A stretch of 64,000 bases of DNA from Pseudoalteromonas sp. UG3-2 (lineage in GTDB: Bacteria > Pseudomonadota > Gammaproteobacteria > Enterobacterales > Alteromonadaceae): positions 2,687,501 through 2,751,500 of the forward strand of contig NZ_JAWLJU010000002.1 in assembly GCF_037120705.1 (NCBI RefSeq), written 5' to 3'. The notes below the pieces were generated by a model. That model did no database searches. It saw nothing but the letters and a program-made list of their open reading frames with translations, and had not been told where the DNA came from. Positions 21,314 through 28,951 of this stretch are shown here, piece after piece. Each line of letters starts with the position of its first letter. Within the stretch, counting starts at the first letter, position 1. The position numbers and the translations under genes are program-made.

Positions 21314-21832
21314 TTACAATTCTTCGATAGTTTGGTTGTTATTGGTAAATACGCAAATATCACCAGCGATCTTCAAGCTTTTTTCAACGATTTCTTTGGC
21401 GCTTAAATCGGTGTTTTCGATTAGCGCGGTGGCCGCTGCTTGGGCAAAGTTGCCACCACTGCCAATGGCAATCAGATCGTGCTCAGGCTGTACTACATCA
21501 CCATTGCCGGTAATGATAAGCGAGGCGGTTTCGTCGGCAACGGCAAGCAGGGCTTCAAGCCGCCTTAATGCTCTATCCGTGCGCCAATCTTTGGCCATTT
21601 CCACGGCAGCCTTGGTAAGGTGGCCTTGGTGCATTTCCAGCTTAGTTTCAAAGCGCTCAAAGAGGGTGAATGCGTCGGCGGTACCGCCAGCAAAACCGGC
21701 CAAAACTTTGCCATTGTATAGGCGGCGTACTTTGCGTGCGTTGCCTTTCATAACTGTGTTACCAAGTGAAACTTGGCCGTCACCGCCGATAACCACTTTG
21801 TCATCGCGACGAACACTAACGATGGTAGTCAT
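21314..21832 (-). CDS. hslV: HslV, peptidase subunit of the HslVU protease
   Basis: Proteasome-beta-like threonine peptidase of 172 residues. It begins MTTIVSVRR, so removal of Met exposes the catalytic Thr. [23 protein letters not shown] and the [14 protein letters not shown] block match E. coli HslV closely. First gene of hslV-hslU-DUF971. The ftsN-like gene lies upstream in the same direction after 71 bp. Confidence 0.98.
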   Translation of the reverse strand: MTTIVSVRRDDKVVIGGDGQVSLGNTVMKGNARKVRRLYNGKVLAGFAGGTADAFTLFERFETKLEMHQGHLTKAAVEMAKDWRTDRALRRLEALLAVADETASLIITGNGDVVQPEHDLIAIGSGGNFAQAAATALIENTDLSAKEIVEKSLKIAGDICVFTNNNQTIEEL

Positions 21833-21903
21833 AGTGATCCTTATCTGGGCATGTTGCCCTTGTAACTTCAGATTAGTAGGAAATATGGGTTAGGGCGTAA
21901 AAA

Positions 21904-22434
21904 TCAAGTCCAGCCCCAAATTGCGCAGCCAAATATGCCCACGCTTCTGAGCTTATTCTTGTCACTCTCAGCTAAGCGTTTAGTATCATATGGGCCAAGG
22001 CGTACGCGGAACCAAGCGCCATTGCTGCCTTCGGTACGGCGGATCTCAGCAATTAAGCCGGTAAAGGCGATTTTGGCTTTCATTTCTTCGGCTTGGCTGT
22101 GAGTTCTAAACGAACCACACTGCATTTGATAAGGGCCTTTGCTCTTAATTTCTTTCACCTCGACTTTGATTTCGTGGTTTTTAATTTCCTCGATAAATTC
22201 AGGGGGACGAGGTTTCGCCTTGGTGGGTGGCTGCGATTGCGTTGGCGTTGGGTTTTTCGCTTGTTCTACCTGCTCTGGGTCGGCATTGGTTTTAATAAAC
22301 CACAGGCCATAGGCAAAGCCGGCAATCAGGATCAGCGCCGCAACTGCCGCGATAACAGGAAACTTATTCGACTTAGTCGGTTTGCCTTTGGTTTTGCCTT
22401 TCGGCGTTTTATTAATGTAGTCGTGCTGTGCCAT
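21904..22434 (-). CDS. ftsN: FtsN-like SPOR-domain cell division protein
   Basis: Bitopic inner-membrane protein of 176 residues, shorter than E. coli FtsN (319). It has a basic cytoplasmic tail (to about 26), one membrane helix (about 27-47), a Pro/Lys-rich periplasmic linker and a C-terminal SPOR domain (about 100-172, with YQMQCGSFRTHSQAEEMKA and WFRVRLGPYD) that binds denuded peptidoglycan at the septum. Its place between priA and hslV is the E. coli ftsN position. No Shine-Dalgarno is evident; the start lies 9 bp after the priA stop, so translation may be coupled. Confidence 0.88.
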   Translation of the reverse strand: MAQHDYINKTPKGKTKGKPTKSNKFPVIAAVAALILIAGFAYGLWFIKTNADPEQVEQAKNPTPTQSQPPTKAKPRPPEFIEEIKNHEIKVEVKEIKSKGPYQMQCGSFRTHSQAEEMKAKIAFTGLIAEIRRTEGSNGAWFRVRLGPYDTKRLAESDKNKLRSVGIFGCAIWGWT

Positions 22435-22443
22435 ATATAAAAT

Positions 22444-24615
22444 TTAGTAGCTATCCATTGGATCAACATCTATGCTCCAGCGTACCTTGTTCGCAGACTC
22501 GTGCGCGGTAATGTAGCTGGCGAGTTGCGAGAGGTAATCGCGTAGCACAGTGCGTTTTTGTGCGTGTATATGTAATTGATATCTGTATTTTCCGGCAATT
22601 CGCTCAAGAGGTGCAGGAATTGGACCTAGCAATTGTATACCAGGATAGGGGCTGGCAGGAACCAAATCCGATAAAAAGCGTAATACGGTGTTTTGGTTGG
22701 TCGCTTCAGCACGAATAATGGTAAGGTGTGCAAATGGCGGCAGCATCGCCTCTTCACGCTCTTGTAAAGCATATCGTGCAAAATCCCCATAGCCATTGTT
22801 GATCAAATCTTGTAATAACGGATGCTCGGGGAAATGAGTTTGCAGTAACACAGTCCCCGCTTCTCCTGCTCGACCAGCACGCCCTGCCACTTGAGTAATA
22901 AGCTGCGCCATCTGTTCTGTGGCACGAAAGTCACAAGAATAGAGACCAGAGTCAACATCGAGAATAATAACCAGGCTGACATCGGCAAAGTGATGACCTT
23001 TTGCCAACATTTGCGTACCCACCAAGATTCGCGCTCCCCCTTGGTTGATTTCTTCTAGGGCGCTTTCAAGGCTGCCTTTACGGCGTGTAGAGTCACGGTC
23101 GATGCGCGTGATGGGAATGTCGCTAAAGCGTTCAGTTAAAAAGCTCTCTAATTGCTCAGTGCCAATCCCTGCCGGCATAATTTGTGTGCTGCCACAGTCA
23201 GGACATTGTTGTGGCACAAAGTCTTGCTCACCACAGTGGTGGCAGACCAAACGATTAAGGCTGCGATGATAGGTAGCGCTAGTCGAGCAGTGGCGGCAGG
23301 TGTTTAGCCAGCCACACTCGTGGCACATTAAGGTCGGGGCAAAGCCACGGCGATTGAGAAACACCATCACTTGCTTGCCGCGAGCTAAGGTCTTTTCCAT
23401 CCAATGTAAACTCATTGCCGAAAAGCCTCCTTGCTCGGGCTGACCTTTCATATCAACCAATTCGAACTTATTGTCTTGCTGGGTCTGAGCGCGCTTGGTT
23501 AAGCTCAATAATTGGTACTTATTGGTAATGGCTTTGTTGAGGGTATCGAGTGCCGGCGTTGCGGTGCCTAAAATAAGTGGGCATTGTTGCTGGTGGGCTC
23601 GAAAGGCCGCGAGATCCCTAGCGTGATAACGCAGTCCTTCTTGCTGTTTAAAGGAACCATCATGTTCTTCATCAACGACTATCATGCCCAAACGTTGAAA
23701 CGGTAAAAAGACTGCAGAGCGAGTGCCAATCACTAGGGCGCTACTGCCTTTTTCAGCGCGCCGCCAGGTATGCATGCGCTCATTATCGGTTAAATTAGAG
23801 TGCCAAAGATCAATGGGAATGTTCTTAAAGCGCTTCTTAAAGCGGTTAACGGTTTGCGGAGTTAGGCCGATTTCTGGCACTAAGATCAGCGCCTGCTGAC
23901 CGGCTGCTAAGATTTGCTCTAAACATTGTAAATAAACCTCAGTTTTACCACTGCCGGTTACCCCCTCGATTAAAAACGTGCGATATCCTTGTTGGGCATT
24001 AATGGCACTGCAAATGGTGGCTTGCTGATCATTTAAGCGTGGCTTTTTATCCAGTTCTAGGGGTTGCTGAGACCAGTTACATTCATGTTCAATATGTTGT
24101 TCAATAAGCCCTTTTTGTTCTAGACCCTTAATGGTTTGCTGGGCAAAACCTAACGCTTTGAGCTCACTTAACTTGATGGCTCCCCCTTCGTGCAACTGCG
24201 ACAATAAGGCTTGCTGCTTCTTGGAGCGTAACGTCGGTAACGCTAGGCCTTTTTCCGATAAGCTCAGCAGAGGAATTTGCGTTTTATCTGGATTACCACC
24301 ATCACGTAGCACCGCCGGTAGTGCGGTGAATAGAGTGTCACCGATAGGGTGGCAATAGTATTGTGCCACGAAGCGCAGGAATTGCAGTTGCTGGGTGTTA
24401 AAAACAGGGTGGGTGTCTAATACACTTAACACGGCTTTTAGTTTTGCTTCTGGTACATCGGTGTGATTTTTCTTTTGCAGCGCTATGGCTGTGCATTTAC
24501 GGTTACCAAAATTGACGCTGACACGCATACCGGGCTCTACTTGCTGGTGCGGCTCTAATAGGTAATCAAAAGTGCGGTGCAATGGCAACTTAATAGCAAC
24601 TTCAAGAATGAGCAT
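22444..24615 (-). CDS. priA: Primosomal protein N', replication-restart helicase
   Basis: 3'-5' DNA helicase of 723 residues that recognises stalled or repaired forks and reloads the replisome. It has an N-terminal DNA-binding domain, helicase motif I EGVTGSGKTEVYL, motif II VDEEHDGSF (DEEH), and a zinc-binding insertion with paired cysteines (CHECGWLNTCRHC and CHHCGEQDF...CPDCGS). The DNA-binding start MLILEVAIKLPLHRTFDYL is typical. Divergent from rpmE. Confidence 0.98.
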   Translation of the reverse strand: MLILEVAIKLPLHRTFDYLLEPHQQVEPGMRVSVNFGNRKCTAIALQKKNHTDVPEAKLKAVLSVLDTHPVFNTQQLQFLRFVAQYYCHPIGDTLFTALPAVLRDGGNPDKTQIPLLSLSEKGLALPTLRSKKQQALLSQLHEGGAIKLSELKALGFAQQTIKGLEQKGLIEQHIEHECNWSQQPLELDKKPRLNDQQATICSAINAQQGYRTFLIEGVTGSGKTEVYLQCLEQILAAGQQALILVPEIGLTPQTVNRFKKRFKNIPIDLWHSNLTDNERMHTWRRAEKGSSALVIGTRSAVFLPFQRLGMIVVDEEHDGSFKQQEGLRYHARDLAAFRAHQQQCPLILGTATPALDTLNKAITNKYQLLSLTKRAQTQQDNKFELVDMKGQPEQGGFSAMSLHWMEKTLARGKQVMVFLNRRGFAPTLMCHECGWLNTCRHCSTSATYHRSLNRLVCHHCGEQDFVPQQCPDCGSTQIMPAGIGTEQLESFLTERFSDIPITRIDRDSTRRKGSLESALEEINQGGARILVGTQMLAKGHHFADVSLVIILDVDSGLYSCDFRATEQMAQLITQVAGRAGRAGEAGTVLLQTHFPEHPLLQDLINNGYGDFARYALQEREEAMLPPFAHLTIIRAEATNQNTVLRFLSDLVPASPYPGIQLLGPIPAPLERIAGKYRYQLHIHAQKRTVLRDYLSQLASYITAHESANKVRWSIDVDPMDSY

Positions 24616-24824
24616 AACAACTCCGTGTGACTAGCGCAGTGATGCAGTATATACCGAAGCAAAATAGAAGTGAAAACTTCGCCGGTGTGATAATAAAAAA
24701 AGCCAAAATATTGCTTGTAGAATGTTCAGTTAAACACTAAAATACGCGTCCACAATTTTTGTATAACTACGTATGGTGCCAAGCTTCGGGTTTGGAGAGC
24801 GATACGGCCTAATTAGAGGTTGCT

Positions 24825-25040
24825 ATGAAAGAAGGTATTCATCCTAAGTACGAGACGATCACTGCATCGTGTTCATGCGGTAACAAGTTCGAAACTCGTT
24901 CTACGCTATGTAAAGACATTCACCTAGACGTTTGTTCTGCTTGTCACCCGTTCTACACAGGTAAGCAGAAGATCCTAGATACAGGTGGCCGTGTTGATCG
25001 CTTTAACAAGCGTTTCGGTGCACTTAGCAGCAAGAAGTAA
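24825..25040 (+). CDS. rpmE: Ribosomal protein L31, zinc-binding type
   Basis: 71-residue large-subunit ribosomal protein. The four zinc-ligand cysteines of the C+ form are present (Cys16, Cys18, Cys37 and Cys40), which distinguishes it from the zinc-independent paralogue induced in zinc starvation. The start follows AATTAGAGGTTGCT. It is a single-gene unit closed by a terminator at 25060. Confidence 0.98.
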   Translation: MKEGIHPKYETITASCSCGNKFETRSTLCKDIHLDVCSACHPFYTGKQKILDTGGRVDRFNKRFGALSSKK

Positions 25041-25059
25041 TCTTGCCTGTCTAGTCGGA

Positions 25060-25085
25060 AAAAGCACCTTCGGGTGCTTTTTTTG
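25060..25085 (+). terminator. Intrinsic terminator after rpmE
   Basis: AAAGCACC / GGTGCTTT stem with TTCG-type loop followed by seven T, 20 bases past the rpmE stop. Confidence 0.9.
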
Positions 25086-25738
25086 TGCCTATCTCTTTTT
25101 GCCTGCGGTCGTTTTCACGACGAAACTTCATCCCTCTTCACGACAAAAAAACCTACTTTGGCAGCAATTCTTTACTAATTAATTGAATTAGAGTTTTAGC
25201 TCTATTCTCGAGCTAAATAACGAATATTTCCTTGGCTTGATTGTGAATTTGCCGAGAGCTTATATATTTATGAATACTGCAGCTGTGTAAGTAGAGTCTA
25301 TAAGTTTTGCAATATGGCGGTTAAATTTTAAGAAATTAAGGTTAAAAGCCGTAAAAATAAGTTTTCTTTGCCGAAATAGAAATGTCTTAATGACTGCTGG
25401 GTTTTTCATCTTTTATGCATGGATTTGCAGCCGACATAGATGAAAATAACAGGGTCATGATGTGAAAAATTTCTTAAAAGTGCGGTCATCTTCTGAGAAA
25501 AGTCGGTGAAGTATCGCTGCCAGTGGATAGACCTGATTTTACTTGAATAATCAAGAGAACTCGGTATCGTGTGATCACGGTCGATTAACTATATGTCCTA
25601 TTGACAAGGCTTCTTTGCAGCGTCGTCGTGCATATAGTTAATCGCACTGTATTGGGCCAATAGGTTGTCTTGCTCCAATGCGTAAAATGCGAACATTTAC
25701 CACACTCTCACATTAAATTCGTAGGAAAATATCGCGCC
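25086..25738 (+). other. Long AT-rich leader region before the malic enzyme gene
   Basis: About 650 bp with no supported gene. It contains short direct repeats of TTCACGAC (near 25115 and 25137), long AT-rich stretches suited to promoter activity, and the inverted repeat described separately at 25582-25644. A 13-base palindrome TATTGGGCCAATA lies at 25650-25662. The length suggests a complex promoter or a long 5' leader, but I cannot name a regulator. Confidence 0.5.
25582..25644. promoter_or_regulatory. 14-bp perfect inverted repeat upstream of the malic enzyme gene
   Basis: Left arm CGATTAACTATATG (25582-25595) and right arm CATATAGTTAATCG (25631-25644) are exact reverse complements separated by 35 bp. 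There is no T-run, so it is not a terminator. It ends 94 bp before the malic enzyme start codon, so it may be a pair of operator half-sites that loop or a structured 5' leader. The factor is unknown. Confidence 0.6.
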
Positions 25739-26980
25739 ATGACAGACTTTCGTCAACAAGCTTTAGATTATCACGCAGAACCCGTTCCAGGTAAAATCAG
25801 TGTTGAGCTGACTAAACCAGCAGAGACCGTCAAAGACTTAGCCTTGGCTTATAGTCCAGGGGTAGCAGAGCCAGTCCGTGAGATTGCAGCTGATCCTGCG
25901 AATGCCTATCGCTACACCGGTAAAGGCAATATGGTTGCGGTGATCAGTAATGGTACTGCGATTCTTGGTTTAGGTAATCTTGGGCCGTTGGCCTCTAAAC
26001 CGGTGATGGAAGGTAAGGCTCTGTTGTTTAAGCGCTTTGCGGGTCTTGATTCCATCGATATTGAAGTAAAACATAACACCACCGAAGACTTTATCAATAC
26101 GGTTGCCAATATTGCTGACACTTTTGGTGGCATTAACCTAGAAGACATTAAGGCGCCAGAGTGTTTTGAAATCGAACAAGCCTTGATTGAGCGCTGTGAA
26201 GTGCCTATTTTCCATGACGATCAACACGGTACTGCAATCGTTACCGCCGCTGGCATGCTCAATGCGTTAGAAGTGCAAGGCAAAGATATTCACGATGCCA
26301 TTATTGTGTGCTTAGGTGCCGGTGCTGCGGCTATCGCTTGTATGGAACTGCTGATTAAGTGTGGTGCTCAGCGAGAGCATATTTATATGCTGGATAGAAA
26401 AGGCGTTATTCACACTCGTCGTGATGACTTAAACGAATATAAGAAGCTGTTTGCCAATAACACCGATAAGCGCACTCTACAGGATGTGATTGCCGAAGCC
26501 GATGTGTTTGTTGGTGTCTCTGGCCCAGATCTGTTGTCGCCAGAAAACCTTAAACTAATGGCCGACAAGCCAGTGGTATTTGCCTGCTCCAACCCAGATC
26601 CTGAAATTAATCCGGATTTAGCCAATGCTACACGAGATGACTTAATCATGGCCACTGGACGCTCAGATTATCCTAACCAGGTAAACAACGTATTGTGCTT
26701 CCCATTTATTTTCCGTGGTGCTTTGGATGTCCGTGCTACCGCCATTAATGATGAAATGAAAATTGCCGCGGTGGAAGCGATCCGTAGTATTGCTAAAGAG
26801 CCGGTCCCTGCCGAGGTGTTGAAGGCCGCTGACGTGGACAGTTTGGAGTTTGGTTGTGACTATATTATTCCAAAACCCATGGATCCACGTTTATTACCGC
26901 GTATTGCCAGAGCTGTGGCGGAAGCGGCTGTGGAGTCAGGTGTGGCACAAATTGATATGCCAGAAGACTACATGAAGTAA
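25739..26980 (+). CDS. Malic enzyme (oxaloacetate-decarboxylating malate dehydrogenase)
   Basis: Cytoplasmic enzyme that converts malate to pyruvate and CO2 with reduction of NAD(P)+. At 413 residues it is the malic-enzyme domain alone, without the phosphotransacetylase-like tail of E. coli MaeB. Conserved features are LALAYSPGVAEPV, the metal/substrate block FHDDQHGTAIV, and the dinucleotide-binding CLGAGAAAIA. An in-frame extension to 25670 adds 23 residues unlike the family; MTDFRQQALDYHAEPVPGK is the expected N-terminus, with AGGAAA upstream. The cofactor (NAD or NADP) cannot be fixed from what I see. A bidirectional terminator follows. Confidence 0.95.
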   Translation: MTDFRQQALDYHAEPVPGKISVELTKPAETVKDLALAYSPGVAEPVREIAADPANAYRYTGKGNMVAVISNGTAILGLGNLGPLASKPVMEGKALLFKRFAGLDSIDIEVKHNTTEDFINTVANIADTFGGINLEDIKAPECFEIEQALIERCEVPIFHDDQHGTAIVTAAGMLNALEVQGKDIHDAIIVCLGAGAAAIACMELLIKCGAQREHIYMLDRKGVIHTRRDDLNEYKKLFANNTDKRTLQDVIAEADVFVGVSGPDLLSPENLKLMADKPVVFACSNPDPEINPDLANATRDDLIMATGRSDYPNQVNNVLCFPFIFRGALDVRATAINDEMKIAAVEAIRSIAKEPVPAEVLKAADVDSLEFGCDYIIPKPMDPRLLPRIARAVAEAAVESGVAQIDMPEDYMK

Positions 26981-27002
26981 CGAATAGTATGTAAATAGTA
27001 AT

Positions 27003-27032
27003 AAAAAAGCCTCTAATATAGAGGCTTTTTTA
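27003..27032. terminator. Bidirectional terminator between malic enzyme gene and metJ
   Basis: AAAAAAGCCTCTA / TAGAGGCTTTTTTA stem with a very short loop, T-rich on both strands. It sits between two convergent genes. Confidence 0.9.
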
Positions 27033-27043
27033 TTTCTGAGCGT

Positions 27044-27066
27044 GATACCAATTCGCTTAAATTGGC
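27044..27066. repeat. Possible solo end of the foldback element
   Basis: The sequence GATACCAATTCGCTTAA here differs by one base from the left end of the foldback element after metL (ATACCAATCCGCTTAA at 31300-31315). It is not followed by the rest of that element, so it may be a relic of an excision or an independent short copy. Confidence 0.5.
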
Positions 27067-27067
27067 A

Positions 27068-27388
27068 TTACTCCTCATTGATCTCAGGTATTTCCAAGCC
27101 GCGCTCCGCCATGATCTCTCTGACTTCTAGCGGGATCCTTTCCGGATTGTCTTTGCGCAGATCTTCATCACTGGGCAGAGGTTGCCCTGTAAATGCATGT
27201 AGAAATGCTTCACAAAGCAGCTCGCTATTGGTGGCATGACGTAAGTTTTGCACCTGGCGGCGCGTTCTTTCATCAGTTAACACTTTTAGCACATTCAAAG
27301 GAATGCTCACTGTGATCTTTTTAACTTGTTCTGCTTTTTTACCGTGTTCTGCATATGGGTGAATATATTCACCATTCCATTTTGCCAT
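27068..27388 (-). CDS. metJ: Methionine repressor
   Basis: Ribbon-helix-helix repressor of 106 residues that binds S-adenosylmethionine as corepressor. The beta-ribbon [20 protein letters not shown] and the helices [28 protein letters not shown] are nearly identical to E. coli MetJ, and length matches. It is divergent from metB as in E. coli, with met boxes in the shared interval, so it should repress metBL. Confidence 0.98.
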   Translation of the reverse strand: MAKWNGEYIHPYAEHGKKAEQVKKITVSIPLNVLKVLTDERTRRQVQNLRHATNSELLCEAFLHAFTGQPLPSDEDLRKDNPERIPLEVREIMAERGLEIPEINEE

Positions 27389-27729
27389 AATCGTGTACTT
27401 GCCTCAGTTACATCAATGCCAATATGACTGGGTTCTGAACTGCATTATCCACAACTTAAAAGTGTTAGGTAAACTTCTGACGGTCAAGTCTTAACCTACT
27501 TCAGCCTAATGAATAAAGTAATCCGCTATAGCGAGATCGTAAGATCCCTGCCATAGTTTTCAATAACTCAGTCGTATTAGCAACGCCTAAAGTGGCGAAA
27601 TTTTATCGGTTTAAAAAAGATAGTCAAATACTAGTTACTTAGCCATTTAGAAGGATAAATGTTTTGACTTCTAGTTTTATATAAACTAACCTTTTGGACG
27701 TCTAAACATCCAAATATCTAGGTGACCCT
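27389..27729. promoter_or_regulatory. metJ/metB divergent promoter region with MetJ boxes
   Basis: 341 bp without a gene. Three adjacent octamers GGACGTCT (27696-27703), AAACATCC (27704-27711) and AAATATCT (27712-27719) lie just before the metB start. The first matches the AGACGTCT met-box consensus at 7 of 8 positions, and the others are weaker. Tandem octamers are how MetJ binds cooperatively. Their position 10-34 bp before metB suggests control of metB, less clearly of metJ. Confidence 0.75.
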
Positions 27730-28947
27730 ATGAGTCAGAGTAACAAATCAACGGTGACAGTGCGTCACGGCATAGAAGCGGACCAAGCACATGGTGCTGT
27801 GGTACCGCCACTTTATCTCTCTACGACCTATTCGTTTGCCGACTTTGATACCAAACGTGACTATGACTATGGCCGTAGTGGTAATTTTAACCGTGACGTG
27901 TTGGCAGAGGCGCTCACTGAACTTGAAGGCGGCGCGCGAGGTGTTATTACCGCCACCGGAATGGCAGCAGTGCATCTGATCACGCAACTGTTAAATCACG
28001 ATGATACCTTAGTGATCCCCCATGATTGCTATGGTGGCAGCTACCGTCTATTTACCTCATTAGCTAAGCGTGGCTTGCTGAACCTAGAAGTATTGGATCT
28101 TACCCAGCCAGACAACCTCAACAAGTTAGCAGAAATAAAGCCAAAACTGGTTTGGATTGAGACACCCAGTAACCCTATTTTAAGGCTGACCGATATCGAG
28201 GCAGTGGTAGCAGCGGCACATGCTGTTGGTGCATTAGTTGCGGCGGACAACACCTTTTTATCCCCAGCACTGCAAAACCCAATTGCTTTCGGTGTCGACA
28301 TTGTTGTGCACTCCACCACTAAGTACATTAATGGTCACTCGGATGTGGTCGGTGGTGCGGTGATCGCTCGCACCCAAGAGCTGGGCGATGAGCTGACATG
28401 GTGGGCCAATAATATTGGTATTACCGGTGCGCCCTTTGATAGCTATTTGACCCTTAGGGGGCTGAGAACCCTTAACGTCCGGCTGCGCCAGCATCAAGAA
28501 AACGCTCAAGCCATTGCAGAATACCTTGCGGCTTCACCCCATGTAAGCCAAGTTTATTATCCTGGTTTAGCGAGCCATCCACAGCATGAATTGGCGAAAA
28601 AACAGCAGCTCGGCTTTGGTGGCATGGTGAGTTTTAACATTAAAGGCAATCTAGATACTGCTGCGCGTTTTTTAACTTCGTTGCAGCAATTCTCCTTGGC
28701 GGAATCATTAGGGGGCGTAGAAAGCCTAATCTGTCACCCAGCCACTATGACCCATGCCGGCATGGATCCACAAGCACGACTAGAAGCTGGCGTAGGTGAT
28801 ACCTTGATACGTATTTCGGTTGGCATTGAGGACGTACGCGACCTTATCGCAGACTTAGAAGCTGGGTTTACCTGTATTTATGCTAACAAGGCGACGGATG
28901 ATGCCAAATCATTCAAATTGACGCCTGCACACACAGTTTTATGGTGA
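27730..28947 (+). CDS. metB: Cystathionine gamma-synthase
   Basis: PLP enzyme of 405 residues that condenses an activated homoserine with cysteine to make cystathionine. The PLP lysine is in HSTTKYINGHSDVVGG. YDYGRSGNFNRDVLAEALTELEGG and SLGGVESLICHPATMTHAGM are typical of the MetB group. It starts metB-metL with only 4 bp between the genes. The activating group (succinyl or acetyl) cannot be told from this window because metA is not here. Confidence 0.95.
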   Translation: MSQSNKSTVTVRHGIEADQAHGAVVPPLYLSTTYSFADFDTKRDYDYGRSGNFNRDVLAEALTELEGGARGVITATGMAAVHLITQLLNHDDTLVIPHDCYGGSYRLFTSLAKRGLLNLEVLDLTQPDNLNKLAEIKPKLVWIETPSNPILRLTDIEAVVAAAHAVGALVAADNTFLSPALQNPIAFGVDIVVHSTTKYINGHSDVVGGAVIARTQELGDELTWWANNIGITGAPFDSYLTLRGLRTLNVRLRQHQENAQAIAEYLAASPHVSQVYYPGLASHPQHELAKKQQLGFGGMVSFNIKGNLDTAARFLTSLQQFSLAESLGGVESLICHPATMTHAGMDPQARLEAGVGDTLIRISVGIEDVRDLIADLEAGFTCIYANKATDDAKSFKLTPAHTVLW

Positions 28948-28951
28948 GGGA

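Noticed and set aside
21243..21893. 216-residue plus-strand frame across the hslU/hslV junction
   Set aside because: Antisense to two conserved genes, with no motif or ribosome-binding site.
25670..25738. Longer N-terminus of the malic enzyme
   Set aside because: The 23 extra residues are unlike the family; the ATG at 25739 is at the expected place.
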